From: Trypanosoma brucei gambiense DAL972
Taxonomy: Eukaryota; Euglenozoa; Kinetoplastea; Trypanosomatida; Trypanosomatidae
Reading direction: 5' to 3'
DNA length: 64,000 nucleotides
Assembly (NCBI RefSeq): GCF_000210295.1
Contig: NC_026734.1
Location: 1 to 64,000 of the forward strand
This document shows positions 1 through 10,898 of this stretch, piece by piece. Within the stretch, counting starts at the first letter, position 1. The number at the start of each line of letters is the position of its first letter. The notes beneath the pieces were generated by a model that searched no databases, was not told where the DNA came from, and saw nothing but the letters and a program-made list of their open reading frames with translations. Both the position numbers and the translations under genes were made by a program.

Positions 1-3000
1 TGATATCTAGTGGCACAATTAATATACAATCACAAGCACTGAGGTCAGAGGTGCTCAAGTTGGACAATCATCCTGTTATTTGTATCCGCGTATATTTTTA
101 AGTGTATTTTTATATCTTACAGATAATACTTGACAAAAAAAAGATCATATTCTGTTATTTTATGCAACGGCAATTCGAATTTTTTTTATTCTCACTTCAC
201 AACCATTTCCTTTACATCCACAACTTATATGCTCATGGAAGGTTGCCTAATGTTTCAGTTGCTTCACTTCTCTCTTCATTCGTGGTGACATGCCAAGAAA
301 AAAAACATTTGCGCTTGAATGCTTCTCATAATAAATGAAAGTAGATAAATACATATTATTTGTACAACTTCAGACACTTTAGGAAGGATTTCTCATCTTC
401 AATCACATCAAACAATTATAATTTGATCTCACTGTGCGCTCTTATGACGAAGAAAATATACATCATAAGTGAAGAAAAGCATGAGCATATCTGTTATGAT
501 TTGAATAACGCACTCTTATGTATCATAACTATCATTTGCATTTTAACGAATCGATTTGTCAAGTTTCATGCACGCACCTCTATGCCGTTTCATATGTTTG
601 CATTGGGTGACTGCAAGAGTTTCATGACTGTAACCGCAGCAAAATAAATAACGTATTGGAAAAAATGTATAATTCCAGGCTGAACAGGTGCTTTCTTCGA
701 AGTGTTTGCATTTGAATGCATGTGATGTGGAATACGATGCTTTGAGCACTATTAACTTCAAAAGGATGTTGAATGAATCTTATGAATCACCACCGTCTCC
801 GAAGATACATTGATAAGTTCACTGTTTCTATGCAATAAGAAGCAGTCAGTACTGTCGCTTCACAATATTTCTTGACTTAACGGAAATCTATTATGCAACA
901 CAAAAATAATGTTTCAGTTGTTACACACAATAAACTACTTTTGTTATTTTTTCCAATAAAAATGCAACACCACTAGAGAGGATGATAATCATAGAGATTA
1001 TATGAATATTCGCTTTTTCATATGTTCGTTGAAATATAAAAACAAATGAGGACCGCCTTTGTCAGAAAAACCATGACATGTTTAGAGGAAGAAAACGGAG
1101 GTATAAAAATTATGAGAGTAAGAATAGATGCGACATTCAAATTATCGTTAATTCCGTTGTGATATATGAAAAATATAATTAGTCCAGTTGATTCAATATA
1201 TAAGCAGATAGAGTTTGGATGATACTACACACAAAAAAGTTCCCTCGCCATTATATGTTTTATGAGGTGTGGAATGTGAATTAAAAAATGGGAAACATAT
1301 TTTGAGTCCGAAAGAAATTATTTTGTGTGTATATGTGTAAATTTGTATGTGTGTTACGGATATTGTGTAACACCATAAGTGCCATACTGTTGAAACTCCA
1401 TGAACATGCGTCACGAGTCCTGCAGTTCTATTGGGCAACACATGCATTTATCAAAATAAGAGAAACGAGTGCATAAATAACTGATGACATAACGAACAAA
1501 AATCAAAATAGACCACGAGACACACATGCACACAAACAATGACATTAATTTATTAACTGTCAAATTTAGGCCTGTGCCCTTCATTAATAGAGTAAAAATT
1601 ACAAAATAGGATAATGAATAAAAATATTGAGATTCGTTGTGCACAACAAAAGGTGGCACAACTCATCGTGTAATGTTGCATCATGGGGGTTCCCTTTGAA
1701 AATTAACACAGTTCCTCTTCATTCTGATAGTTTGCATGGATTGTTGTGAAAACATTGCGAAGTGGCGCATTTCTACAGGCATCAGGCGGCATCACTTTCC
1801 TTTTTCTTCCTTGTGCAAATAATACCGCTGATATCACACTTGCAAATTGCTCATGAAGAGCTGAAGAGGAAACAGAGGTATCCCAGAAAGATGCGGTTGA
1901 CCGCCCCCCCCCCCGCCCGAAGCAACTTCATATATTTTATTTTCCCACAATCTTTCAAAACACTTGGGAGGCACGAAAAGGCCGACTCAGCGGTTAATTG
2001 ATTCACAAAATGTTTATCGTCACTGAATCGCTTGCATGAAATGTCTTTTGCAGGTTTTTGCAGAGCTGGCAGGGTTGGCCACGGGCAAAAAATAAAAATA
2101 AAAAATCCTCCTTTACCATATCATTACAGTGCTTTGCTTTTCCAACATAAACCATACTCCACTTGAGGCACTACACCCGCAACAACAGTCAGTTCCAAAC
2201 CGTGCGCAGTTTCAAAACACAAGTAAGACATAATCAAATGTTATAAAAATGCATACCGTTGTCTGTTATTGTAATTTGCAGTACTCGCATGCACGTGACG
2301 ATTCATGAAAAGAACGGAAGTTAATTTTGGGGAAATATTTCTAAGGGCGGTTTTCAGAGTCTCATTTTCATCCACTCAATGTGGTGATCAGGAGGAACTA
2401 AGCGAATGGAGCGCTACGTTTATTGTGATATGTCAATTGCCTTTCCGCAGTAAAGATACGTGGGTTTAAAAAAACAAAAAATAAAGAATGGAGGAAGTGA
2501 CATAATCAAATTAGATGTAAAATCTCTGTGACCTACATAAATATTTAATTATTTATCTTTAACAACAGCGGCACTGCAGGCGAAGGAATGTGGTGATGAA
2601 TTTGGTGCACAGGCGAAACTGAGCAGAAAACATTACCGCATGAAAACTATTTTCTTCTTTAATATTTTCGTGTAACTTTGTGTTTCGGTGATAATGTGTT
2701 TGTCTCTCTGGGAAGAAGCAGCGGCGCTGCACGTGAAAAATTCTGACCAAAATCAACTAGCGAATCATATGCGCCTACGTTCTATTTTCCATCATCCTTC
2801 AGTTGCAGAGTTTTACCAAAATAAATAAAGAGGTGGATAGGAACGAGGAAGGTTAAAAAAAAAAAAACGTATCAAACACCACATTTGAAAGGACCATAAA
2901 ATTACACACGAAAATCCGCGGTGCTAACCAAAAAAAGCTGCAGTAACTGTACGCACAGAAAAGGGATTGAGGAGGTGGCAGGGAACACACACACACACAC

Positions 3001-3501
3001 ACGTAAAAAAGTAGATTTAGAAAAATATCACAAACTTATTCTGAGGTGAAAAAGAAAAAAGTCAAGAAAAAAAGCGCCAGTACGTCACTTCACTTGGGCT
3101 CACCATTTCGATAATGTCACCTCTTCACTATTATGAAAATAAATTAATTAATTAACAGTGTTTCCCCCTCCCCCCCTCGACTGTAACACACAGGAAAGTG
3201 AAACAACCACGGGATATAAGAGATGGTTGATAATTTATTGCATTCGCTTCACCAATAAGGGACCGTAAAACAACAACAACAACTAATTAGTACAAGCCAA
3301 CTGCGGAAATAGGATGCCTGTACAGTATTAATTTTGTCCTCTTTGGTGTGGGGAAGAGGAAGGAGTGGGGATGTCATATTAAAAGCAAAACAACGCAACT
3401 GCAGCCGCTTGCATCATGGTTCCCCTTCCCCAAGTTTTGCGAGCACATGCGTGCGGAAGGCAGAAACATAACGACGTTACGCCACGCGTCAAGCCGCTGC
3501 T
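1..3501. other. gene-free left flank, likely transcription-unit end
   Basis: This is 3.5 kb of AT-rich, low-complexity sequence with only short open frames on both strands, none with coding character or a recognisable domain. It contains a run of eleven C at 1904-1914, a (CA)n tract at 2985-3002 and many A or T runs. Every gene to the right is read leftwards, so this is the 3' end of the polycistronic unit. That makes a transcription-termination or strand-switch zone, or the approach to a subtelomere, the natural reading. What lies left of position 1 is not visible, so the type of boundary is inferred. Confidence 0.55.
2985..3002. repeat. (CA)n microsatellite
   Basis: Short CA dinucleotide run in the gene-free left flank. 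Confidence 0.85.
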
Positions 3502-4323
3502 TCATAAATTAAGTGGAATATATTCCTTTACGGCTACAACTGTTTCCAATAGCCAATACGCCGCATCATCGTCACAAACCGAAAGATGTTGTTTCGCACA
3601 TTTTAAAGGATTTGACCTCATGAGAGAACGAAGTTGCCGGGCATCACACCGCCGCAATGCAACATTTCCCTCAGCCACATTTTGGGAAATCATCAAATCC
3701 ACTAAAGGCATGACAGCAAGCACCGGCCCTTCTTTTAAGTTCAACTTCATTCGGTCTTTTGTCAAGCGACATGAATGAGTTTGTGTGTACCGACACATAT
3801 TTAGCATTAACTCCATGGGAGGTACAATACTGTTTTCGGAAAGAATTTGCAGGAACGTGGCGGCAGCATCTTCCACATCACTTTTAAATGTGGCGGGTGG
3901 ACTTAACTGACGCTGCCAATGCGACCACGAGGAAGTTGAAGTTGTGCGACATGCCTGAATTGCAAAATACAAGGAGAGATATAACAAATCAAAGTGTTTA
4001 GAAACATGTGGTGATGAACAGGCTTCCTGACAGGACTGCAATGGTGGCATGAGCCCCTCAACATCATCATCATGAACGTCATCTACCGTCCAAACAGTTG
4101 TGCACGGGACAGCGGCCACAATACGATTTTCTGGAGTCTCAGCGAGAGTAGAAAAAAGTTTCAGAGGAAAACCGTCTTGAGGAAAAGAGCGGCAACGAAG
4201 ATATGGAGCAACACCAATTCCCAGTGAACGCATACAACTTAAAAAAAACGCATCCTCTCGAGTGAAGGACGACACGGCAACTGTCACGCTCTCATTTCCT
4301 TTGCGCATGTACCGACTACGCAT
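3502..4323 (-). CDS. hypothetical protein, possible degenerate SET-domain (SETD3/6, Rubisco-LSMT type) protein
   Basis: The frame encodes 273 residues from an ATG at 4323 and is the last gene of the leftward transcription unit. No strong family match was recognised. Several spaced segments nevertheless follow the order seen in class VII SET methyltransferases: an N-terminal 'IVAAVP' stretch, a 'SSWSHWQRQLSPP' segment resembling the S-x-W-x-x-Y-x-x-x-LP motif, 'THSCRL' near the TRSF position, 'MPLVDLMISQN' near the PLxDxxNHS position, and a final 'VVAVKEYIPL' where 'A-x-x-x-I-x-x-GE' would be. The invariant NHS is replaced and the chain stops before the catalytic YG tyrosine. If the relationship is real, the protein has probably lost methyltransferase activity. 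Otherwise it is a lineage-specific hypothetical protein. Confidence 0.4.
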   Translation of the reverse strand: MRSRYMRKGNESVTVAVSSFTREDAFFLSCMRSLGIGVAPYLRCRSFPQDGFPLKLFSTLAETPENRIVAAVPCTTVWTVDDVHDDDVEGLMPPLQSCQEACSSPHVSKHFDLLYLSLYFAIQACRTTSTSSWSHWQRQLSPPATFKSDVEDAAATFLQILSENSIVPPMELMLNMCRYTQTHSCRLTKDRMKLNLKEGPVLAVMPLVDLMISQNVAEGNVALRRCDARQLRSLMRSNPLKCAKQHLSVCDDDAAYWLLETVVAVKEYIPLNL

Positions 4324-4725
4324 GTTACATACACTACCTGTAGAGAGCCACCTTCAGACACATTAATATGTCAATGTATTTTTTTTAAAAAGTAAAAGAA
4401 AAGAAAATAGTTAAAGCAGTGAAGAAAACCTCACTGAATTTTCTCAACATGCAATTGCAAATCGTTATTTTCGTTGTTGTTTTCTCTCTCTCCCTCCTTT
4501 TTGTATCGCATGATAACAAAACGAGCCATGAATATTATCATAATTACTGCGTTACACGTTCGGTGCCACATGTTCTTTTTATCAAAAAAAATCCTCATGT
4601 GACGGTTGGCACTTTAGTGTACAGATCAACTTCACCTGATTCATCTTTCTTCGCGCAGAAAAAATGTAGACCGAAAAAAAAATAAAATAAAGAAGAAAGA
4701 ACAATCGTACTTTCTCCTCTTCCTA
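4324..4725. other. intergenic spacer between SET-like gene and RPC2
   Basis: About 400 bp containing the 3' UTR of the polymerase gene and the 5' processing signals of the SET-like gene. Purine-rich runs near 4390-4430 (pyrimidine-rich in the transcript) suit a trans-splice acceptor tract. No coding frame is credible. Confidence 0.5.
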
Positions 4726-7700
4726 TCATTGCGATCCCATGAAATCAAGCGAAAGACGCGTACTTATTCCCATTCCTTGAAGTTCTTGAAGTAAAAGCTT
4801 GAAAGCGTAAGGGACATTTACACGTGAGACGGTATTTTTGGCATTGCAGTATGAACAGTAGCCGTTATAACCCATAAACCCACAGCAGCGGCAAATATCA
4901 ATTGTGAAGAGGTCAGAACTCACAAGAAGTCGCTCATTAAGGAGGTTGGATGCGCCATATCCAACCATGCAATCTCTTTCCATTTCACCAACACGCAAAC
5001 CTCCACTGCGGGATCGGCCTTCCGTGGGTTGCCTCGTCAACATGGAACGGGGTCCAGTGGCACGAGCGTGCATTTTGTCAGTAACCATGTGTTTTAAGCG
5101 TTGGTAATAAATGGGGCCAAAGAAAACATAAGCCCGCAGCATTTCCCCCGTTACGCCTGAATAGAAAATATCTTTTCCGTGATAATTGTATCCATGCCGT
5201 ATCAATTCCTCACCCAGATCCTCAGCCTTATCACCACCAAAGGCAGTGCCATCGCCGAACTTCCCCGTGAGTGCACTCACCTTTGAGCTAACGAGTTCCA
5301 GCAACTTTCCAACTGTCATACGGCTCGGGAATCCATGAGGATTCATGATCATATCCGGGCAAATGCCTTGCTCGTTGAAGGGCATGTTAACACCATCAGT
5401 GATGAGACCCACTACTCCCTTCTGCCCGTGCCGCGAGGAAAACTTATCACCGGGCTCGGGGCCGCGAACTTCTCTCGTGACAACTTTAATTTTTTGTTCT
5501 ACATCCATTGATCTATCCGAGTCACCGGGAGGTGAGATGACCACATGATCCACAACAGCAGGCTGAGGGTATTTATATACGAGAGGATTAGGCCTTGGTT
5601 CCATGGACGGCACGGGAGTGTATTTGTTTACCAAAATATCAAACTGACGAACGACCGCCCCTTTACTGGCAATACCATCGCTATTAAGAGCACTGTGTCT
5701 CCCAACATTTGAATCTGCTGGAAGAATTATATCATACTCACCGTTGGGAAGCCTTTCCAGTTCCACCTCGTGCTTGCGGAGAACAACACAACGGCCGTAG
5801 CCACGATCGAGCGAACTGCGGTTGTAGACCTGAGCGTCCTCAATATCGTAACCGCTATAGCTCATAACGCATACCATCGCATTAATTCCTGCACCTAATA
5901 TTTCGTAGTTGGTTAGGTTCATAGCCTTCGTCCGGCAAAGGGGCCGTTGCGGGTAAGCACCCAACATAAGTACTGTGTCCATTCTAATGTACTGATTATA
6001 CGCAATGGTTCCAAGAGCTTGCTTGCCCATGGCTGACTGGAATGTGTTTCGTGCGGATTGATTGTGATGCGGAAAGGGAATAATGCCAGCGACAACCCCA
6101 AGCAGGGAAAGGGGCTCAATCTCCAAGTGGGTCGTGTACTGCTCAATGTCTTTGGGGTAGACTGCTATGAGACAGTCATTTGCCTCATTTACGTCAATGA
6201 ATTCCACCAAACCTTCAGCTAAAAAATCGTTAATTGAACACTTGCCTGAACTCAAGTTATCCAAGTGTTGAGAAGTTACAGCGGGTTTCCCGTCGCGAAC
6301 GACAATATACAACCGCACGATCCGTCCGCCATCGCAACCAATTTGAACACTCTTTTGGCGGTCATTTATCGCAATAGAAACGTGTGGATGCAGGCGGCCT
6401 GACCTCCTCAGGGTTCGTACACCCCGACACAAACGGCTCGGGTACCGGTGAATGCCCATCAACGTTCCATTGAGGAAAACTGTGTAATATTTAAGAAACT
6501 CGTTGGGGCTGATACAATCGACTTCCTCCACTCCAAGATTGTACGCAGCCGCACGCACAAACGAATCATCCATGTCGAGTGTTACCTGACTAAGAATAGC
6601 AAAGTTCTTAACCAAACCGCAACTTTCACCCTCTGGGGTATCGCAGGGACACACCATTCCCCATTGACTTGGCTGCAGCGAGCGCGGTCCACTGATTTTG
6701 CGGCTCTTTTCAAATGAAGATGCCAGACGGGTCATCATACCAATGCATGAAATGTAAGATAGCCGTGACAACACCTGCGTTATCCCCTGACGACTCATGT
6801 TAAACCGTTTCAATTCCCATCTGCCACTACTCAACGCCACACGCATTCCGTTCTGTATAACCTCCATTTTGCTTTCCATCAACTGTTTAAGATTGAATGG
6901 CTTTGTCGTGTCTTTTTTGGAAAGTAACTGATCCATTGCGGTCTTTACCACGCGGTTGTATTGTTTCAAGAGGTCTTCGAACAGGAGCCCCATTAGCGTC
7001 CCAGTTGTCTCGAAACGCTTGTTGCCGTAAAAATCACGTTCATCGAGGAGTGATGAATCCACACTCGCCTCTACCATGCGCCGAACCATAAAACAAACAT
7101 ACAACGCTTTGTGACGGAAGTTCCAATCACGCTGCACTTCCCCCTCTCGGATGTGACACAGAAGAACATTTGCAAGAAACTCCGCAGCGCTATCCGCCTT
7201 AGACTTTTGAACGTGTCGCTGCTGTGTTTCGTCCATTTCCCAGAAGGTCTCCTTTCGCCGTTCACCAATGAAGTGAAGCGCATCATCCTGTGTCTTAACA
7301 TTAAGCGAGGCTGCGTGCTCGAAGCAGGCAAACAGTACGCTTTGAAAAGCGGGTGAAACTCCAATGTGTTGTGCAATCTGCTGGTCACTCTCCATGCCGA
7401 GCGCCTTTAATACTACTACGATGGGGATGTCTTCCTTAAAAGAACGGTGCACCATAACAATACGGCCTTTCCTGAAAGTAACTGAACACTTTGAGATGGA
7501 ATAGTGCGTTTTGCTCTGCACATGTGCCACAATATCTCCGTTGTCATCCGCCTCGATAATGACACGATTCTTACTCTGCTGCTCCTGCACCAGGCAAACT
7601 TTCTCAACACCTTTAATAATGAAATACCCTCCAGGATCAAGTGGGCACTCCCGCATAGCAATCAGCTCCTCCCTCCCCTTCCCGTACAGGTTGCATGAAC

Positions 7701-8115
7701 TCGATTTGAGCATAATGGGGATTGTCCCAATTTTAATATTGGTTTCAGTGCATATTCGTTTAGAGCGATCACGGCTAGTGTACTCCACATCCACTACAAT
7801 ATCGCCGCGATACGTGAGGTCCCGCGTGCGGCACTCATGCGGTGACACAGGCTTGGGAAGTTGACCCTTTCCCACAATCTCCCGGGGGCGGCAAACGCGA
7901 ATACCTGAGTAGCGAATGGAAAAATCTGGATCAATGCTGCTCTTAATTTCTCTGTTTGACTCATTCAACAGAATTCGCCCCAGCTCCACATTGATAAGGT
8001 GATCAAAGGAGGCCACGTGATGGTTCAGCAGTCCCTTCATATTAATAAGGGCTGGAAGCAACGCCAACTTACGCGTGGCGTAACCCTCATCGCAACCACG
8101 GGCCCTAGGGGTCAT
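4726..8115 (-). CDS. RPC2: DNA-directed RNA polymerase III second-largest subunit (RPC2)
   Basis: This 1129-residue protein is the beta-like subunit of RNA polymerase III, which makes tRNA, 5S rRNA and small nuclear RNAs. The full set of family motifs is present: 'GGYFIIKGVEKV' near residue 165, 'CPCDTPEGESCGLVKN' near 490, 'SGYDIEDA' near 755 where the beta-family acidic residues sit, 'RHGQKGVVG' near 898, 'MNPHGFPSRMTVGKLLE', 'MHARATGPR', and a C-terminal zinc ribbon with CxxC pairs at about 1074-1092. Its length and the 'KGVEKVCLVQEQQSKNR' stretch fit RPC2 better than RPB2 or the polymerase I subunit. The start is an ATG at 8115, with no in-frame alternative needed. The gene looks intact. 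Confidence 0.95.
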   Translation of the reverse strand: MTPRARGCDEGYATRKLALLPALINMKGLLNHHVASFDHLINVELGRILLNESNREIKSSIDPDFSIRYSGIRVCRPREIVGKGQLPKPVSPHECRTRDLTYRGDIVVDVEYTSRDRSKRICTETNIKIGTIPIMLKSSSCNLYGKGREELIAMRECPLDPGGYFIIKGVEKVCLVQEQQSKNRVIIEADDNGDIVAHVQSKTHYSISKCSVTFRKGRIVMVHRSFKEDIPIVVVLKALGMESDQQIAQHIGVSPAFQSVLFACFEHAASLNVKTQDDALHFIGERRKETFWEMDETQQRHVQKSKADSAAEFLANVLLCHIREGEVQRDWNFRHKALYVCFMVRRMVEASVDSSLLDERDFYGNKRFETTGTLMGLLFEDLLKQYNRVVKTAMDQLLSKKDTTKPFNLKQLMESKMEVIQNGMRVALSSGRWELKRFNMSRQGITQVLSRLSYISCIGMMTRLASSFEKSRKISGPRSLQPSQWGMVCPCDTPEGESCGLVKNFAILSQVTLDMDDSFVRAAAYNLGVEEVDCISPNEFLKYYTVFLNGTLMGIHRYPSRLCRGVRTLRRSGRLHPHVSIAINDRQKSVQIGCDGGRIVRLYIVVRDGKPAVTSQHLDNLSSGKCSINDFLAEGLVEFIDVNEANDCLIAVYPKDIEQYTTHLEIEPLSLLGVVAGIIPFPHHNQSARNTFQSAMGKQALGTIAYNQYIRMDTVLMLGAYPQRPLCRTKAMNLTNYEILGAGINAMVCVMSYSGYDIEDAQVYNRSSLDRGYGRCVVLRKHEVELERLPNGEYDIILPADSNVGRHSALNSDGIASKGAVVRQFDILVNKYTPVPSMEPRPNPLVYKYPQPAVVDHVVISPPGDSDRSMDVEQKIKVVTREVRGPEPGDKFSSRHGQKGVVGLITDGVNMPFNEQGICPDMIMNPHGFPSRMTVGKLLELVSSKVSALTGKFGDGTAFGGDKAEDLGEELIRHGYNYHGKDIFYSGVTGEMLRAYVFFGPIYYQRLKHMVTDKMHARATGPRSMLTRQPTEGRSRSGGLRVGEMERDCMVGYGASNLLNERLLVSSDLFTIDICRCCGFMGYNGYCSYCNAKNTVSRVNVPYAFKLLLQELQGMGISTRLSLDFMGSQ

Positions 8116-9011
8116 TTCCTTTTAATTCCCTCCTCTTTCTGATGCGTAAATAAATATAACTATACCCGCCTCTTCTCCACAAATGAAAATATACAGCCGC
8201 AGCGCTACGTAAAGAGCGACACGTACGAAGCAGGCAGGTTAAATGAAAAGTAGGTAAAAGACATGTTTGTGCAAGCTGTAGCGAAAAAGATTAAATTACA
8301 AAGTTGAGAACTCGCTCAACATCCCCCACTGTCCGCGCTTATTCATCAACTGTTAAAAAGTAATTAAATCGAACTATTTTGTTCCGTTTTTAAGGTACAC
8401 AGTCACGGTGTATCATCCATCTATGCACATCTATATAACGCACAAGCAGTAGAGTAGTGCATCTAAAACCTATAAATTGTCTTGTCGCGATACGTACAGA
8501 TGCATTAATGTCTCAGTTTTCTTTTTTTCCTTGCCCCCAACCCACGACCCACTCGCCCTCCACCCGACATACAAGAGATTGAAACCATCACCCATCACTG
8601 CCATCTGCACAAAAGCAGTTGCATCAAATCGTATATGCAATTCAAAGCGCGGCGTTTCTTCATCCCATGCACCATGCTCCCAAAAAAAATTGCTTCCAGA
8701 CTATGATTGAATGAAGACAAGGCCGAGCAGATCCCCTCTCCCTTTCGTCAATGCAGAAGGTCAAACATAACGCACAAAATGAGTCCATCTTACTTATTCG
8801 ATATAATAAGGATTTAAAGAAGAGGTTATTTTTTAAAAAAAATGTTGATAAACAGTTTCGTGTAAAGATGAAGTAGACGGTTGCGGAAAGAAGAGGGGAA
8901 GAACAAAGACAAAATAAACGAGAAATGTTCGATTAACGCAGATGCACTTCATGGGTAACACTCCCTTAGCTAAATGACCGCACGGAAACACATGACGTCA
9001 TGCGGAGCGAT
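8116..9011. other. intergenic spacer upstream of RPC2
   Basis: About 900 bp holding the 5' UTR of RPC2 and the 3' UTR of the WD40 gene. It is AT-rich, with A/G-rich patches near 8815-8930. Only short unsupported frames occur, and no RNA gene was recognised. Confidence 0.5.
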
Positions 9012-10340
9012 TCAACTTGCAGCCCTCAATTTCCGTAATTTCTCCTTCAGTTTATTCTTGAGGAACTCCAATTCATCATTCTTCTCCCGCAAGCGACTGA
9101 ACCTCTCCGCAGATGTTGGTTTTCCAGTGGACTCTCTAGCGCCTTCCTCCAGTTCTGTTGCCACAACATTTTCCGTGCGTTTCATGGAAACGCACGTGTC
9201 TTCCATCGTTTGTTGATGTTTTCTTTTGCGACGTGATGCCCGGCTCCCACCTTCCTTTTGATACGAGATCGGTGCTGACTCTTTTTTCCCCGCCGATACC
9301 ACAATAAAATCCACACCCAAAGGGTCCAAAGGATGCTTCTGTAGCACAACGGGCGGCACGGCAGCACTCGAAGGTTGCGTTGCATCACTTGGTACATAAC
9401 AAACACTTAACAACCCGCCGGCAATGTCATCCACTGCCTTTTCTACAGTCGTTGCCGTGCGTATATTCCACCACAAAATAACGCCATTTGTACTTCCCAC
9501 GAGGACATAATCGGGTCGAGTGTAATCAAAGTGTATAAACACAATAGCACCCTTGTGACCATCGGTGAAAGGTGTACATGTCACAACATCATTAACGCAC
9601 CTAATAAGCCCAGCAGTCGGTAAGCACTGCCGTTCACTGAAGGAATAAAGTCGAACAAAAAAAAGGGAGCCCGTTTCCCCGCCGATAAGAAGCATTTCGT
9701 CACCTGGAGACGGTCGCACAGATGTTAAAACATCACCGAGAGTTACCACAAACTGCTGTTGGCCGGTGCTCCCATCAAAGATACGGCAGCTGCGATCCGA
9801 AGACGCCGTCACCACGGATTGGCTACTGTCCAGGAATGAACACGCATTAACAGAGAGCGAATGTCCGTTGAAAACAATTCGTGGTGCCGGTGCTGAGACA
9901 CCACGAGCCACCAGTGCCGCCAGTAACCAAGTTTTACAGACAGAATCTTCGGATGCCGTGGCTATGAGTGACTGGTCTGATGATGTCGCGATTTCGGTTA
10001 TCCGACGCGTATGAGACCGAACAAGATGCAACAGCTCCCCGGATAGTGTACTCCATACATACAAATTGCCTTCTGCAGTGCCGACCAGCAGAAATGCGCC
10101 ATCGCTCGTGGATGCAGAAGCTGTCACCGCTTGAGGTGTTAGGCAACGCAATACCGGCTGTTGCATCGCTGGGGAAAAGAGAGACGCGCACCCACGTGAT
10201 TGATTCGACATAACGACCCGAGCGGTGGGCCAATACACGAGGCCCCGGCGCTCCACCGGTGTCGTTACATATGATCGCTCCACGGTTTTTGTATCAATGT
10301 TGATGAGGTGGGATTTGCTGCTGGAAGCGACGAACAACAT
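9012..10340 (-). CDS. WD40 protein, IPI3/WDR18-like
   Basis: The protein is a 442-residue beta-propeller. Blades are visible at about residues 65-140, where the order 'CLTPQAVTAS...GNLYVWSTLSGELLHLVRSHTRRI' closely follows the IPI3/WDR18 family, and at further WD-like units such as 'VFNGHSLSVNACSF' and 'VILWWNIRT'. A basic tail and a short C-terminal coiled coil ('NDELEFLKNKLKEKLRKL') follow, as in IPI3. In other eukaryotes IPI3/WDR18 works with RIX1 and IPI1 in 60S pre-ribosome maturation and in chromatin licensing. The first in-frame ATG is at 10340; the open frame continues upstream only through a TTG. The propeller assignment is firm, the IPI3 orthology is an inference. Confidence 0.65.
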   Translation of the reverse strand: MLFVASSSKSHLINIDTKTVERSYVTTPVERRGLVYWPTARVVMSNQSRGCASLFSPAMQQPVLRCLTPQAVTASASTSDGAFLLVGTAEGNLYVWSTLSGELLHLVRSHTRRITEIATSSDQSLIATASEDSVCKTWLLAALVARGVSAPAPRIVFNGHSLSVNACSFLDSSQSVVTASSDRSCRIFDGSTGQQQFVVTLGDVLTSVRPSPGDEMLLIGGETGSLFFVRLYSFSERQCLPTAGLIRCVNDVVTCTPFTDGHKGAIVFIHFDYTRPDYVLVGSTNGVILWWNIRTATTVEKAVDDIAGGLLSVCYVPSDATQPSSAAVPPVVLQKHPLDPLGVDFIVVSAGKKESAPISYQKEGGSRASRRKRKHQQTMEDTCVSMKRTENVVATELEEGARESTGKPTSAERFSRLREKNDELEFLKNKLKEKLRKLRAAS

Positions 10341-10898
10341 AAAATTGAGGTTGCCAAGTATGGAGAGAGGCCCAATCACCAACCCTCAACCAGGCTAACA
10401 GACGCGGGTATAAGGAAAGAGAAGACAACATATCATAGCATGTTTACCAACAGACAAATAATTGAAGAAAGAAAGAAAGAGAGAGAGAGGGAAAGGGACA
10501 TAATCAAATCACCAACTGTGCGTTTGCGAAAAGCGCCATCAAGAGCTGCTCCACCGTATCAGCATTTGCAGAAGTAACAAAAAAAGACAAAACGAAAACG
10601 CACCCCACGCCCTGGTTGATCCACTCCGCTATCACATATTATAACAATAACAAAACCACACACACACACACACACACACGCATGTCTATCCTTTCTTCCA
10701 CGGCACGACGTGGTAGTAGAAGGCGGAAGCTCACACCACCAGATGAAACACAGAAAAACAAACCAAAATCCGACAGCAAACAACGAAAGAAAACAAGTAC
10801 AATCCTCTCAGTACACTTACTCCGTCTCTCAATACAATTCACAAACTATTACAACCCTTTCATTCCACCTTAGCTAACAAATGACGCACCGCTTTGGT
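10341..10898. other. intergenic spacer with (CA)n tract
   Basis: About 560 bp between the WD40 gene and DOT1B. A purine-rich stretch at 10462-10500 (pyrimidine-rich in the transcript) is a good candidate splice-acceptor tract for the WD40 mRNA. A (CA)n tract lies at 10657-10679 within the likely DOT1B 3' UTR. Confidence 0.5.
10657..10679. repeat. (CA)n microsatellite
   Basis: Uninterrupted CA dinucleotide run in the spacer downstream of DOT1B. It reads as UG repeats in the minus-strand transcript. Confidence 0.9.

Noticed and set aside
1..3501. Possible VSG or retrotransposon-hot-spot gene relics in the gene-free flank
   Set aside because: Translations of the short frames show no recognisable cysteine pattern or family motif.
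3416..3778. Plus-strand 120-codon frame
   Set aside because: Mostly antisense to the SET-like gene, no domain.
10600..10620. Possible fragment of the ingi/RIME retroposon 5' signature near 'ccctggttg'
   Set aside because: Only a few bases match from memory and no retroposon body or poly-A end follows.
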